Below, one piece after another: positions 34,447 to 43,273 of a stretch of 64,000 nt of DNA. The DNA lies in assembly GCF_009834185.1 (NCBI RefSeq), contig NZ_CP047173.1:2108001-2172000 (forward strand). Reading direction: 5' to 3'. How positions within the stretch are numbered: position 1 is the stretch's first letter; each line of letters opens with the position of its first letter. Made by a program: the position numbers and the translations under genes. Origin of the DNA: Rathayibacter sp. VKM Ac-2760. Lineage in GTDB: Bacteria > Actinomycetota > Actinomycetes > Actinomycetales > Microbacteriaceae. The notes beneath the pieces are model-generated. The model searched no databases and was not told where the DNA came from. It saw nothing but the letters and a program-made list of their open reading frames with translations.

Positions 34447-36365
34447 GCCGCACCTCCGGTGGTCGTCGCCGTCACCGGCGGGTCGGTTCTGACCGTCTCC
34501 TCGTCGAGGATCGAGTCGAGCAGCATCGCGGTGTACGGGTGCTCGGGGGCGTCGAAGACGGCCTCGACCTCGCCCTGCTCGACGATCTCGCCTCGGCGCA
34601 TCACGGCGATGCGGTTGCAGACGTCGGCGACGACGCCGAAGTTGTGGGTCACCAGCAGCACGGCCATGTCGAGCTCGTCCTGCAGGTCGCGCAGCAGGTC
34701 GAGGATCTCGGCCTGCACAGTCACGTCGAGGGCCGTCGTGGGCTCGTCGGCGATCAGCAGCTTCGGGCGGCTGACCACGGCGCCGGCGATGAGGACGCGC
34801 TGCGCCATTCCGCCGGAGATCTGGTGCGGGTAGGAGCGGAAGGTGCTCTCGGGGTCGGCGATGCCCACCCGGGCGAGCAGCGCGAGGACGCGCGATCGGG
34901 CCTCCTTCTTCGAGATGCCCAGCGCGGCGCGGGCGCCCTCGACGAGCTGCGCGCCGACGGTGAAGGAGGGGTCGAGGTTGGACATCGGCTCCTGCGGGAT
35001 GTAGGAGATCGCCTTGCCGCGGAGGGGGCGCATCTGGGCGTCGGAGAGCCCGATCAGCTCGGTGCCGTCGAAGAGGATGGAGCCGCGGACGACCACCGCC
35101 TCGTTCGGTAGGACGCCGAGCGTCGCGAACGCGGTCTGCGACTTCCCGGAGCCGGACTCGCCGACCAGTCCCATCACCTCGCCGCGGGCGACGGTGAGGG
35201 AGACGCCGTGGACGACCTCGTTGAGGGTGCCGTCGGGGCTCGGGTAAGCGATGACCAGGTCGCGGATGTCGAGCAGGGAGCGGGCGGCCCGCTCGCGGTC
35301 GACGGCCTCGTCGGCGACGACCCGCTGCCCTCCGCCGATCTTCGCGGGCGTGGGCTTCGAGCCCTCGAGCGCGTCGCGGAGCGAGTTGCCGAGCAGGACG
35401 AGGGACGCGGTGATCACGCCGAGGCCGATGCTGGGCCAGAGGAACTGGGTCGGCGCGATGTAGAGGTTGCGGAAGCCCGACGCGATCATCGCACCGTAGC
35501 TGGGCACCTCGAGGGAGCCGACGCCGAGGAACGCCAGGCCGGACTGCACGGCGATCGCCGAGCCGAAGAGGAAGGCGGCGGCGATGATGATCGGTCCGCG
35601 GACGACGGAGAGCACGTGCCGGCCGAGGATGCGGAGGTTGCCGAGCCCCGAGACGCGGGCGGCGTCGACGTAGAGCTCGTTCTTCACCCCGAGGACGAGG
35701 TTGCGCACGATCCGGTAGATGCCCGGCGAGAGCAGGACGCCGAAGATCAGCATGGTGGCGCGGTAGTCGCCGCCGGTCACCGGCATCAGGATGATCAGCA
35801 GGAGCAGCCCGGGGAAGGTCATGATCAGGCTGAAGACCCACTCGGTGGTCGCCTGCGTGACGCGGCCGAAGTAGCCGCCGATCAGGCCGGCCACGACTCC
35901 GATCACGAGGGCCACCCCGGCGCCGATCAGGCCGGCGACGACCGCGGTCTGCGTCGAGAGGATCATGCGGCTCAGGATGTCGCGGCCGGATTCGTCGGCT
36001 CCGAACGGGTAGCCCGGGGTCCCGGCGGGTGCGTTGATCGCGGAGAGGCTCGAGTCGTTCGCTCCCATCGGTGCGAGCAGCGGGGCGAGGACGCCGACGA
36101 GGAGGACGAGGAGCAGGAGCACGGAGGTGATCAGCGCCTGCGGGTCCCGCAGGAGCCGCCGCCAGAGCGGCGTCCGCGCGGCGCGGACCTCGGCCGCGAT
36201 GGTCTGCAGCCCCTCGGTGCTCGGGATCGCGATCCCGCGGGTGAGCGGAGCGGCGTCGGCGTGGCCGGCACCCGCGGCCTGCGAGGTGGGAGTGGACTGC
36301 GCCGGAGGGGCGGCCTGCCCCTCGGCCTGGCCGGCCGCGCGGGCGCTGTCGTCGGACGGGGTCAT
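34443..36365 (-). CDS. fused DppC permease-DppD ATPase of ABC importer
   Basis: 640 aa single chain from ATG 36365. After an Ala/Pro/Gln-rich cytosolic tail (1-60) comes a DppC-type permease with six helices and the coupling loop YVDAARVSGLGNLRILGRHV (to about 345). An ATPase follows without interruption: Walker A GESGSGKSQ, Q-loop PQEPMSNLDP, signature ISGGMAQRVLIAGA, Walker B LLIADEPTTALD. Normally these are two genes. The reading frame passes straight through the junction, and the fusion partners overlap both neighbours by ATGA/GTGA. Confidence 0.9.
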   Translation of the reverse strand: MTPSDDSARAAGQAEGQAAPPAQSTPTSQAAGAGHADAAPLTRGIAIPSTEGLQTIAAEVRAARTPLWRRLLRDPQALITSVLLLLVLLVGVLAPLLAPMGANDSSLSAINAPAGTPGYPFGADESGRDILSRMILSTQTAVVAGLIGAGVALVIGVVAGLIGGYFGRVTQATTEWVFSLIMTFPGLLLLIILMPVTGGDYRATMLIFGVLLSPGIYRIVRNLVLGVKNELYVDAARVSGLGNLRILGRHVLSVVRGPIIIAAAFLFGSAIAVQSGLAFLGVGSLEVPSYGAMIASGFRNLYIAPTQFLWPSIGLGVITASLVLLGNSLRDALEGSKPTPAKIGGGQRVVADEAVDRERAARSLLDIRDLVIAYPSPDGTLNEVVHGVSLTVARGEVMGLVGESGSGKSQTAFATLGVLPNEAVVVRGSILFDGTELIGLSDAQMRPLRGKAISYIPQEPMSNLDPSFTVGAQLVEGARAALGISKKEARSRVLALLARVGIADPESTFRSYPHQISGGMAQRVLIAGAVVSRPKLLIADEPTTALDVTVQAEILDLLRDLQDELDMAVLLVTHNFGVVADVCNRIAVMRRGEIVEQGEVEAVFDAPEHPYTAMLLDSILDEETVRTDPPVTATTTGGAA

Positions 36366-37303
36366 CGGACTCTCGCTTTCGGGTTGAGCCAGCCGTTGGC
36401 CAGGTCGGTGACGAGGTTGACCACGATGACCAGGGCGACGCCGAACGCCGCGATGCCCAGGACGACCGGGATGTCCCCCTGCAGGGAGGCGTTGAACGCG
36501 TAGCTGCCGTAGCCGGGGAGGGCGAAGACGTTCTCGATGATCAGGGCGGCGCCGAACATCTGGATGAACTCGAGGGACAGCACGGTCAGGGCCGGGCTGC
36601 CGGCGTTGCGCAAGGCGTGCTTGAGGACGATCGCGCGGGTCGGCACGCCGCGGGTGCGCAGGGTGCGGACGTAGTCGCGGCGGAGCTCGTCGATCATCCG
36701 GCCGCGGACCTGGGCGGCGAGACCGGCGATGCCGCCGATCATCAGCACGATGACGGGGATGACGATGCTGCGGGCCCAGCCGGCCGGGCTCTCCGCGAAC
36801 GGGGTGAAGCCGGTGGCGGGCAGCCACTTCAGCTGGACGGCGAAGACCACGACCAGGCCGATCGCGAGCAGGAGGCCGGGAACGAGGTAGCCGACGAGCG
36901 AGATGCCCTGGGCGATCTTGTCGACGATGCCGCCGCGGGAGGCGGCCCACACGCCGAGCGCGGTGGCGATGACCGCGGTGAGGATCAGCGCCGGGACGAT
37001 GATCGACAGCGTCACGGCCAGCCGCTGCAGAACGGACGGGCCGACCGGCAGCGAGGTGTAGACGGAGATGCCGAGGTCGCCGCGCAGCAGGTGCAGCAGC
37101 CAGTCGACGTACTGGACGAGGACCGGCCGGTCCCAGCCCTTCGAGGCCATCAGGCCTGCGACGTTCTCGGGCGTCGCGGACGAGCCGAGGATCGTGCTCG
37201 CCACGTCGCGGAAGGACGTGCTGAGCAGGAGGAAGGTGATGAAGGTGACCAGGAGGGCGAGGACGACGCCCGCCCCGAGGCGCTTCGCGATGTAGAGGAT
37301 CAT
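36362..37303 (-). CDS. DppB-type ABC transporter permease
   Basis: 313 aa with six helices, starting MILYIAKRLGAGVVLALLVT. The coupling loop is YVRTLRTRGVPTRAIVLKHAL, and the family C-terminus ALIIENVFALPGYGSYAF is present. It forms the channel with the permease half of the DppC-DppD fusion, whose start it overlaps by 4 bp. A stem-loop separates it from the binding-protein gene upstream. Confidence 0.9.
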   Translation of the reverse strand: MILYIAKRLGAGVVLALLVTFITFLLLSTSFRDVASTILGSSATPENVAGLMASKGWDRPVLVQYVDWLLHLLRGDLGISVYTSLPVGPSVLQRLAVTLSIIVPALILTAVIATALGVWAASRGGIVDKIAQGISLVGYLVPGLLLAIGLVVVFAVQLKWLPATGFTPFAESPAGWARSIVIPVIVLMIGGIAGLAAQVRGRMIDELRRDYVRTLRTRGVPTRAIVLKHALRNAGSPALTVLSLEFIQMFGAALIIENVFALPGYGSYAFNASLQGDIPVVLGIAAFGVALVIVVNLVTDLANGWLNPKARVR

Positions 37304-37317
37304 CTGATTCCCATCCG

Positions 37318-37347
37318 GCGGGGGCTGCCGTCATCGGCCGCCCCCGC
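37318..37347 (-). promoter_or_regulatory. intra-operon stem-loop after binding-protein gene
   Basis: An 8-bp stem gcgggggc / gcccccgc with a 14-nt loop fills the 51-bp gap between the binding-protein stop and the permease start. No T-run follows. Same arrangement as at 18333 and 22824. Confidence 0.5.
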
Positions 37348-37354
37348 ATGGCGG

Positions 37355-38905
37355 TCAGCCTTCGTAGGCGAAGGTGCGGACAGTGGCGGGCGCGCCGCCG
37401 TAGTTGACGATGCTGATGCCGTCAGCGGTGGCCCACTTGCCGCCGATGAACAGGATCGGCGCCTCCCAGGCCTGCTCGACCGCGTAGGCGTTGAGCTCCT
37501 GGTAGGTGGGCACGGCGGCCTCGAAGTCGACGGTGGAGTTCAGGGTGGCGAACAGACCGTCGAGGGTCGGGTCGGTGAAGTGCTGCGGGTTGCGGTCGCC
37601 GTCGACGCCGTAGTGCGTGAAGGCGTCGGCGGGGTCGGAGTTGAAGCCGGTGATCTGGAAGTTCAGCCCGAACTCGCCGGACTGCAGTGCCGACTGCGCC
37701 TGCTGCGGCGGGACGGCGACCCACTCCAGGCCCAGCCCGATGTCGGTGAACGCCTGCGACAGCGTCGACTCGATCGTGGTCGTGAGGAAGGTGCTCGGGA
37801 TCTTGAAGGTGGTGCCGGTGAAGCCGGCCTCCTCGACGAGCGCCTTGCCCTTCTCGGGGTCGTAGGCGTAGGTGTCGTCCAGCGACTCGTCGTAGACCTC
37901 GCCGGCGGGGTTGAAGATCTGCTCGGTCGGCTGGCCGATTCCGCCGTAGATGCCCTTGACGATGCCCTCGCGGTCGAGCGCGTAGTTGATGGCCTGGCGC
38001 ACGCGGACGTCGCCGAGGGCCGGGTTCGTGGTGCCGGCGCGGTCGAGGATGCCGATGTAGCCGACCGCCTGGACGTTGGTGTCGGTGATGGTGAAGCGGC
38101 CGGCGTCGAGCTGCGAGGAGACCTGCGACTGCACGGTGCCGGCGTTGATCTCGCCGGCCTGGAGGGCGTTGAACGCGGCGGTCGGGTCCTGGAGCACGCG
38201 GACCGTCACCGAGGGGAACGGGTAGGCGTCGGCGTTCCAGTAGTCCTCGCGCTTCTTCAGGACGTAGGAGGTGCCGGGGACCGACGCCGCCGTGTCGAGC
38301 GTGTAGGGGCCCGAGCCGACCGGATCGGTGGCGGTCGAGGGGTCGTCGAGGGTCTCGGCGTCACCGACGGCGCCGGCGCCGAGGGCGAGGAGCCAGACGA
38401 ACTGCGGGTCGTACGCGGTGAAGGAGACCTTCACCGTGAGGTCGTCCTCGGCGGCGACGTCGGAGACGAGGCCGTAGCGCGGCTGGACGATCCCGGGGGT
38501 GTTCTTGCTGCGGAGCATGGTCGCGGCGACGGACTCGGCGGTCACGGGGTCGCCGTTGCTGAAGGTCATCCCCTCGCGGAGCTTCAGGGTGAGCTCCGTG
38601 CCGTCCTCGTTGTACTCCCAGCTCTCCGCCGCGTTCGGGACGAGCTCGCCGGTCGCGCTGTCGCGGGCGAGGAGCGTGTCGAGCACCGAGCCCCAGACCA
38701 GCATCTGCTGACCGTCGACCAGCTGAGCCGGATCGAGCGAGTTCGGCGCCGAGACGGCCGCGACCTTGAGATCGGGGGCGGCGGCGGCCGCTCCCCCGGT
38801 GGAGGGCTCGGCGGCGTCACTCGTGCAGCCGGTGAGGACCAGGGTGCTGGCGGCGAGGAGCGCGAGGGCGGCGGCGCCTCGGCGGCGGGGCAGGGGGATC
38901 GGCAT
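37355..38905 (-). CDS. DppA/OppA-type solute-binding lipoprotein
   Basis: 516 aa from ATG 38905. A first ATG at 38914 lies only 1 bp from the AAAGGAG ribosome site, so the second, about 10 bp away, is the workable start. The signal peptide ends at the lipobox LTGC. The mature chain is a family-5 binding protein: PNSLDPAQLVDGQQML, ESWEYNEDGTELTLKLREGM, VRQAINYALDREGIVKGIYGG. Family 5 proteins bind peptides or oligosaccharides; here an oligosaccharide (for example an aldouronate) fits the genes downstream. Confidence 0.88.
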   Translation of the reverse strand: MPIPLPRRRGAAALALLAASTLVLTGCTSDAAEPSTGGAAAAAPDLKVAAVSAPNSLDPAQLVDGQQMLVWGSVLDTLLARDSATGELVPNAAESWEYNEDGTELTLKLREGMTFSNGDPVTAESVAATMLRSKNTPGIVQPRYGLVSDVAAEDDLTVKVSFTAYDPQFVWLLALGAGAVGDAETLDDPSTATDPVGSGPYTLDTAASVPGTSYVLKKREDYWNADAYPFPSVTVRVLQDPTAAFNALQAGEINAGTVQSQVSSQLDAGRFTITDTNVQAVGYIGILDRAGTTNPALGDVRVRQAINYALDREGIVKGIYGGIGQPTEQIFNPAGEVYDESLDDTYAYDPEKGKALVEEAGFTGTTFKIPSTFLTTTIESTLSQAFTDIGLGLEWVAVPPQQAQSALQSGEFGLNFQITGFNSDPADAFTHYGVDGDRNPQHFTDPTLDGLFATLNSTVDFEAAVPTYQELNAYAVEQAWEAPILFIGGKWATADGISIVNYGGAPATVRTFAYEG

Positions 38906-38980
38906 GGTGTTCATACTCCTTTGGATGAGCGGGGTGGGACACCGGTTGCGCCAGAGGCGGTGTTCGGTGGCCGTTCGGCT

Positions 38981-39009
38981 AGTAAAGCAGGGCTGATCCG
39001 TTTTGACAA
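38981..39009 (-). promoter_or_regulatory. predicted promoter of the uronide importer operon
   Basis: On the minus strand TTGTCA (39009-39004) and TTTACT (38986-38981) are 17 bp apart, with TG just upstream of the -10. The -35 lies inside the LacI-type palindrome at 39003-39020. Confidence 0.55.
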
Positions 39010-39020
39010 TCGATTGCCAA
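39003..39020. promoter_or_regulatory. LacI-type operator, uronide regulon
   Basis: ttgacaatcgattgccaa: 9-bp arms with one mismatch and a central CG. It covers the -35 box of the importer operon. Related sites occur at 41819 and 41888. Confidence 0.6.
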
Positions 39021-39046
39021 GACGGTGGGGAAGTGTGGTCGATTCG

Positions 39047-40399
39047 TTATGCGGGGAAGGCCGAGGCGGCCTGCTCGACCCGCTCCAGGATGTCGCCGTC
39101 GAGGAGCGCGGGCGAGGAGCCCTCGACGAGCGCTCGCGCCGAGACGTCCGCCGGGCTGCCGCCGACGAGTCCGCGGCGCAGGCCGGCCAGGCACGCTCCG
39201 AGCGCGGCGGTGCTCCCCTCGGCCCGGCCGCCGGCGGCGAGCACGAGCTCGGCGACCGGCACGATCCGCAGGCGGAGCTTGGTCTCGGTGTCCTGTCCGA
39301 TCTGCTGCAGCCGGTGCTCGATCCTGGGGTTCGAGAAGCGCTCGAGGAGCGCCTCGCGGTACTCCGGTATCCCGAGGTCGGCGGGGAGCACGGTGGCCGC
39401 GTCGTCCCAGAGGGCGTCGACCGCGGCGCGGCAGACCGGGTCGGCGACGGCCGCCGCGACGGTCTCGTGACCGCGCAGCCGTCCGAGCGCGGCGAGCAGG
39501 GTGTGAGCGCCGTTCAGGAGCCAGAGCTTGCGCGACTCCCACGGGTCGAGGTCGTCGACGAAGCGCGCGCCGGCGCTCTCCCAGGCCGGCCGGCCGACCG
39601 GAAAGCGGCCGCTCAGCACCCAGTCGTGGAACGGTTCGGCGACCACCGGGGCATCGTCCCCGTAGCGGGCGCGGAGCACGGCGTCCTCCTCGGCGGAGAT
39701 CCGCGGGGTGATGCGGTCGATCGAGGTGGCGACGAAGGAGGCGTGCGCGTCGAGCCAGCCGGCGAGCTCCGGGGCGATCCCCTCGACCCAGGCCGAGACG
39801 CCGCGGGCGAGGCGGCCGCCGTTGTCGGGGAGGTTGTCGCAGGAGACGATCGCGATCGGTCCGCCCTCCGCTCGGCGTCGTGACTCGAGCCCCAGCAGCA
39901 GGCGGCCGACCGCGGTCTCGGGTGCCGCGTCCTGCGGGGCCAGCCGGCCGCCGGCGACGGCGGCGAGCTCGTCGCGATCGCGGCGCACCAGCGGATCCCC
40001 GAGGTCGGGGCCGCCGTCCGCGCCGAGCCGGTAGCCGATCTCGGTGATGGTGAGCGTGACGACCGCCGTCTCCGGCGCGGACAGGTCGCGCAGCAGGCTC
40101 GGCAGATCGTCGCCCGCGTGCGCGCGGGCGACGCTGCCGATCACCTCGGCCCGGTCGCCGTCCTCCGCGCGCTCGACGAGCGTGTAGAGCCCGTCCTGCC
40201 GGGTGAGCCGGTCGGCGAGGTCGCGGCTGCGGCCGGTGTAGGCGGCGATCCCCCAGTCGTCGCCGTCCGCGCTCGCCTGGGTGTACCAGGCGGTGTGCGA
40301 TCGGCTGAAGGCGCCGAGCCCGAGGTGGACGATGCGGACGGGTGGCGCCGGAACGGCGCGGACGAGGCGAGTGCCGGGTGTGGTCGTGGTGGTGCTCAC
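39047..40399 (-). CDS. uxuB: mannitol dehydrogenase family, D-fructuronate reductase
   Basis: 450 aa from GTG 40399, overlapping the uxaC stop (GTGA). The N-terminal Rossmann domain reads VRIVHLGLGAFSRSHTAWYT; the family motif with catalytic Lys is in DPWESRKLWLLNGAHTLLAALG, followed by the C-terminal helical domain. The mannitol-dehydrogenase family includes UxuB, UxaB and polyol dehydrogenases. Coupling to uxaC and facing mannonate dehydratase points to reduction of fructuronate to mannonate with NADH. Tagaturonate reduction is a less likely alternative. Confidence 0.87.
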   Translation of the reverse strand: MSTTTTTPGTRLVRAVPAPPVRIVHLGLGAFSRSHTAWYTQASADGDDWGIAAYTGRSRDLADRLTRQDGLYTLVERAEDGDRAEVIGSVARAHAGDDLPSLLRDLSAPETAVVTLTITEIGYRLGADGGPDLGDPLVRRDRDELAAVAGGRLAPQDAAPETAVGRLLLGLESRRRAEGGPIAIVSCDNLPDNGGRLARGVSAWVEGIAPELAGWLDAHASFVATSIDRITPRISAEEDAVLRARYGDDAPVVAEPFHDWVLSGRFPVGRPAWESAGARFVDDLDPWESRKLWLLNGAHTLLAALGRLRGHETVAAAVADPVCRAAVDALWDDAATVLPADLGIPEYREALLERFSNPRIEHRLQQIGQDTETKLRLRIVPVAELVLAAGGRAEGSTAALGACLAGLRRGLVGGSPADVSARALVEGSSPALLDGDILERVEQAASAFPA

Positions 40400-41790
40400 A
40401 GCTTGAAGACCCTTCTGGGCTGGTCCCCGACACCGTCGAGGAGGATGCGCTCGGCGGCGCGGGCGGTCAGGCGGCCCTCGGCGACCAACCGCGCGAGGAA
40501 GGCCGCGTCGGCGCGTCGCGCGGTGTCGTGGCGGGCGGGGATGGAGAGGAAGGCGCGGGTGTCGTCGATGAAGCCCGATCCGCGGGAGAAGCCGGCGGTC
40601 TCGGTGACCGCGGAGCGGAAGCGGCCGATCGCGTCGGGCGCGTCGAGGAACCACCACGGGGCGCCGACATAGACCGACGGGTAGAAGCCGGCCAGGGGGG
40701 CGATCTCGCGCGAGTAGACGGTCTCGTCGACCGCGAAGAGCACGAGGTGGAAGTCGCGCTCGAGGCCGAAGCGCTCGAGCAGCGGCCGCAGGCCCCTCAC
40801 GTACTCGGTGGCGACGGGGAGGTCGTGCCCGGTGTCCGGGCCGAAGCGACGCCGGGTGCTACTGCTGTGGTTGCGCAGCACCCCGGCGTGGACGGTCATC
40901 ACCAGGCCGTCCTCGACGCTCATCCGGGCCATCTGGAGCAGCATGTGCGCGCGGAAGAGCGCTCGCTCCTCCCCCGTGGCGGTGCCGGCGACGACGGAGG
41001 CGAACAGCGACTGCGCCTCGACCGCGTCGAGGTCGACGGCGAGGGGCTGCTCGACCCCGTGGTCGGCCGAGACGGCGCCGTGGGCGCGGAAGTGGGCGCG
41101 CCGCTCCTCGAGCGCGCCGAGATAGCCGGCGAAGGTCGTCGGCTTCCCGGTGCGGCCGAGCAGTGCCTCGACGTCCTCGCGGAAGCACTCGGCGTCAGGG
41201 TCGAGGTAGCGGTCGGGCCGGAAGGTCGGCAGGACTCGGCCCGGGAGCGTGCCGGCGAGTGCGGCATGCGAGGCGAGATCGTCGAGCGGGTCGTCTGTAG
41301 TCGCGAGCACCTCGATGCCGAAGCGCTCGAAGAGCGCTCGGGGCCGGAAATCAGGGGCGGCCAGGCGCTCGGTGATCGCGTCGTAGAGGCGGTCCGCCGA
41401 CCCGGTGTCGAGCTCGGCGTCGACGCCGAGCACCTGCGACAGCTCCTCCTCGAGCCAGTAGCCGGAGGCGGTGCCGGCGAAGAGGTGCCAGTGCGCCCCG
41501 AGGATGCGCCAGACCTCGCGGGGATCGGCCCGGTGCCCGCCGAGGCCGAGTGCGGCGTAGTCGACTCCGGCCGCGTGCAGGAGGCGGGTCACGTAGTGGT
41601 CCTTCGCGACCAGCAGGGCCACCGGGTCCTCGAAGGCGAGGTCGTCGCGGAGGAGCTCCACGGGCACATGACCGTGCGGGGAGATGATCGGGGCCTGCGC
41701 GACGGCCTCGTAGAGGCCGCGGGCGATTCCGCGGGTCCGCGGGTCGGCAGGGAGCAGCCGGTCGGGATCACGACGTTGTGGGGAGAGCAT
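40396..41790 (-). CDS. uxaC: glucuronate (uronate) isomerase
   Basis: 464 aa, normal for UxaC. The amidohydrolase-like barrel shows the metal motif SPHGHVP near residue 37, AKDHYVTRLLHAAGV, GTASGYWLEEELSQVLG, and the C-terminal GDQPRRVFKL. It converts glucuronate to fructuronate (and galacturonate to tagaturonate) in the cytosol. ATG 41790 is chosen; 42 more open codons upstream run through the operator region. It is divergent from manD, sharing a 197-bp control region. Confidence 0.92.
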   Translation of the reverse strand: MLSPQRRDPDRLLPADPRTRGIARGLYEAVAQAPIISPHGHVPVELLRDDLAFEDPVALLVAKDHYVTRLLHAAGVDYAALGLGGHRADPREVWRILGAHWHLFAGTASGYWLEEELSQVLGVDAELDTGSADRLYDAITERLAAPDFRPRALFERFGIEVLATTDDPLDDLASHAALAGTLPGRVLPTFRPDRYLDPDAECFREDVEALLGRTGKPTTFAGYLGALEERRAHFRAHGAVSADHGVEQPLAVDLDAVEAQSLFASVVAGTATGEERALFRAHMLLQMARMSVEDGLVMTVHAGVLRNHSSSTRRRFGPDTGHDLPVATEYVRGLRPLLERFGLERDFHLVLFAVDETVYSREIAPLAGFYPSVYVGAPWWFLDAPDAIGRFRSAVTETAGFSRGSGFIDDTRAFLSIPARHDTARRADAAFLARLVAEGRLTARAAERILLDGVGDQPRRVFKL

Positions 41791-41818
41791 GCGGTCAGTC
41801 TGCGGAGGTGGCAACCGT

Positions 41819-41836
41819 TTGTCAACCGATTGCTCC
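41819..41836. promoter_or_regulatory. LacI-type operator at uxaC promoter
   Basis: ttgtcaaccgattgctcc matches the 39003 palindrome at 13 of 18 positions. On the minus strand it contains TTGACA, a good -35 box for uxaC, so repressor and polymerase would compete. Confidence 0.5.
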
Positions 41837-41887
41837 GCATCCCGTGTCGAGGTCGATCCGCCGTTTCCCAGGGCGGAGTGGAACCGC

Positions 41888-41905
41888 TTGCCAACTCGAT
41901 GTTCG
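41888..41905. promoter_or_regulatory. weaker LacI-type half-site at manD promoter
   Basis: ttgccaactcgatgttcg shares the TTGnCAA half and a CGAT core, offset by one base, with the 39003 site. It lies about 85 bp before manD. Confidence 0.35.
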
Positions 41906-41987
41906 ATCTGTTTCACTGTCCGTGCCCGCGCCGTCGCCGCACCGCCTGCGACGCGCTCCCCGCGGGCCAGACCGGAGAGACCGCCGC

Positions 41988-43226
41988 ATGCGCATCGACA
42001 GAGCCGACGTCATCGTCACCAGTCCCGACCGCAACTTCGTCACCCTGAAGCTGACCACCGACGACGGCCTGACCGGCCTCGGCGATGCGACGCTCAACGG
42101 CCGCGAGCTCGCCGTCGTCGCCTATCTGCGCGAGCACGTCGTGCCGCTGCTGATCGGTCGCGACGCGTCCACCATCGAGGACACCTGGCAGTTCCTCTAC
42201 CGCTCCGCCTACTGGCGCCGCGGCCCGGTGACGATGGCCGCGATCGCCGCCGTGGACATGGCCCTCTGGGACATCAAGGGCAAGGCCGCCGGCGTGCCGG
42301 TCTACCAGCTGCTCGGCGGCGCCTCCCGCACCGGGCTGATGGCCTACGGGCACGCCTCGGGCAAGACGAACAGCGAGCTGTTCGACAGCATCCGCTCGCA
42401 CCAGGAGCAGGGCTACCGGTCCATCCGCGTGCAGACCGCGGTGCCGGGGCTGAAGTCGATCTACGGCATCGCCTCGAACATAACCGCCGAGGCGAACAAG
42501 GGCGTCCGCTACGACCACGAGCCCGCCCAGCGCGGCGGCCTGCCGGCCGAGGAGGACTGGGACACCCGCTCCTACCTGCGCCACCTGCCGACCGTGTTCG
42601 AGGCGGTGCGCAACGAGTTCGGCCCCGAGCTGCCGCTGCTGCACGACGGCCACCACCGGATGACACCGATCCAGGCCGCGAAGCTCGGCAAGTCGCTCGA
42701 GCCGTACGACCTGTTCTGGCTCGAGGACTGCACGCCGGCCGAGAACCAGGAGGCGCTGCGCCTGGTCCGCCAGCACACCACCACGCCGCTCGCGATCGGC
42801 GAGATCTTCAACACCGTCTGGGACTTCAAGGACCTCATCCGCGAGCAGCTCATCGACTACGTTCGCGGCGCCGTCACGCACATGGGCGGCATCACCGCGC
42901 TGAAGAAGACCCTCGAGTACGCGGCCCAGTACCAGATCAAGTCCGGCATGCACGGCCCGACCGACATCTCGCCCGTGGGCATGGCCGCCGCGATGCACCT
43001 GGGCCTGGCGATCCACAACTTCGGCATCCAGGAGTACATGCAGCACGGCGCGAAGACGAACGCCACGTTCCAGCAGTCCTTCACCTGGACCGACGGCTTC
43101 CTGCACCCCGGCGACGAGCCCGGTCTCGGCGTCGAGCTCGACGTCGACGAGGCGGGCAAGTACCCCTACGTGCAGGCCTACCTCCCCTACAACCGCCTCG
43201 CCGACGGCACCGTCCACGACTGGTGA
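41988..43226 (+). CDS. manD: D-mannonate dehydratase, enolase superfamily
   Basis: 412 aa. The enolase-superfamily metal ligands are Asp220, Glu246 and Glu272, with the ManD-specific His222 two residues after the Asp (DGHHRM, WLED, IGE). The 26-residue spacing between ligands and the N-terminal TSPDRNFVTLKLTTDDG agree with the RspA/ManD group. It dehydrates mannonate to 2-keto-3-deoxy-gluconate. ATG 41988 follows CGGAGAGA. Several ManD-like proteins have low activity or prefer gluconate, but the uxaC/uxuB context favours mannonate. Confidence 0.9.
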   Translation: MRIDRADVIVTSPDRNFVTLKLTTDDGLTGLGDATLNGRELAVVAYLREHVVPLLIGRDASTIEDTWQFLYRSAYWRRGPVTMAAIAAVDMALWDIKGKAAGVPVYQLLGGASRTGLMAYGHASGKTNSELFDSIRSHQEQGYRSIRVQTAVPGLKSIYGIASNITAEANKGVRYDHEPAQRGGLPAEEDWDTRSYLRHLPTVFEAVRNEFGPELPLLHDGHHRMTPIQAAKLGKSLEPYDLFWLEDCTPAENQEALRLVRQHTTTPLAIGEIFNTVWDFKDLIREQLIDYVRGAVTHMGGITALKKTLEYAAQYQIKSGMHGPTDISPVGMAAAMHLGLAIHNFGIQEYMQHGAKTNATFQQSFTWTDGFLHPGDEPGLGVELDVDEAGKYPYVQAYLPYNRLADGTVHDW

Positions 43227-43273
43227 CCGTCGTCCCCTCGACCGTCGTCCCCTCGATCAGAGAAGAGCACACC

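Noticed and set aside
36617..39883. Rightward open frame of over 1000 codons across the DppB and DppA-like genes
   Set aside because: Low-complexity Gly/Asp/Val/Arg sequence without domains, fully antisense to well-recognised transporter genes.
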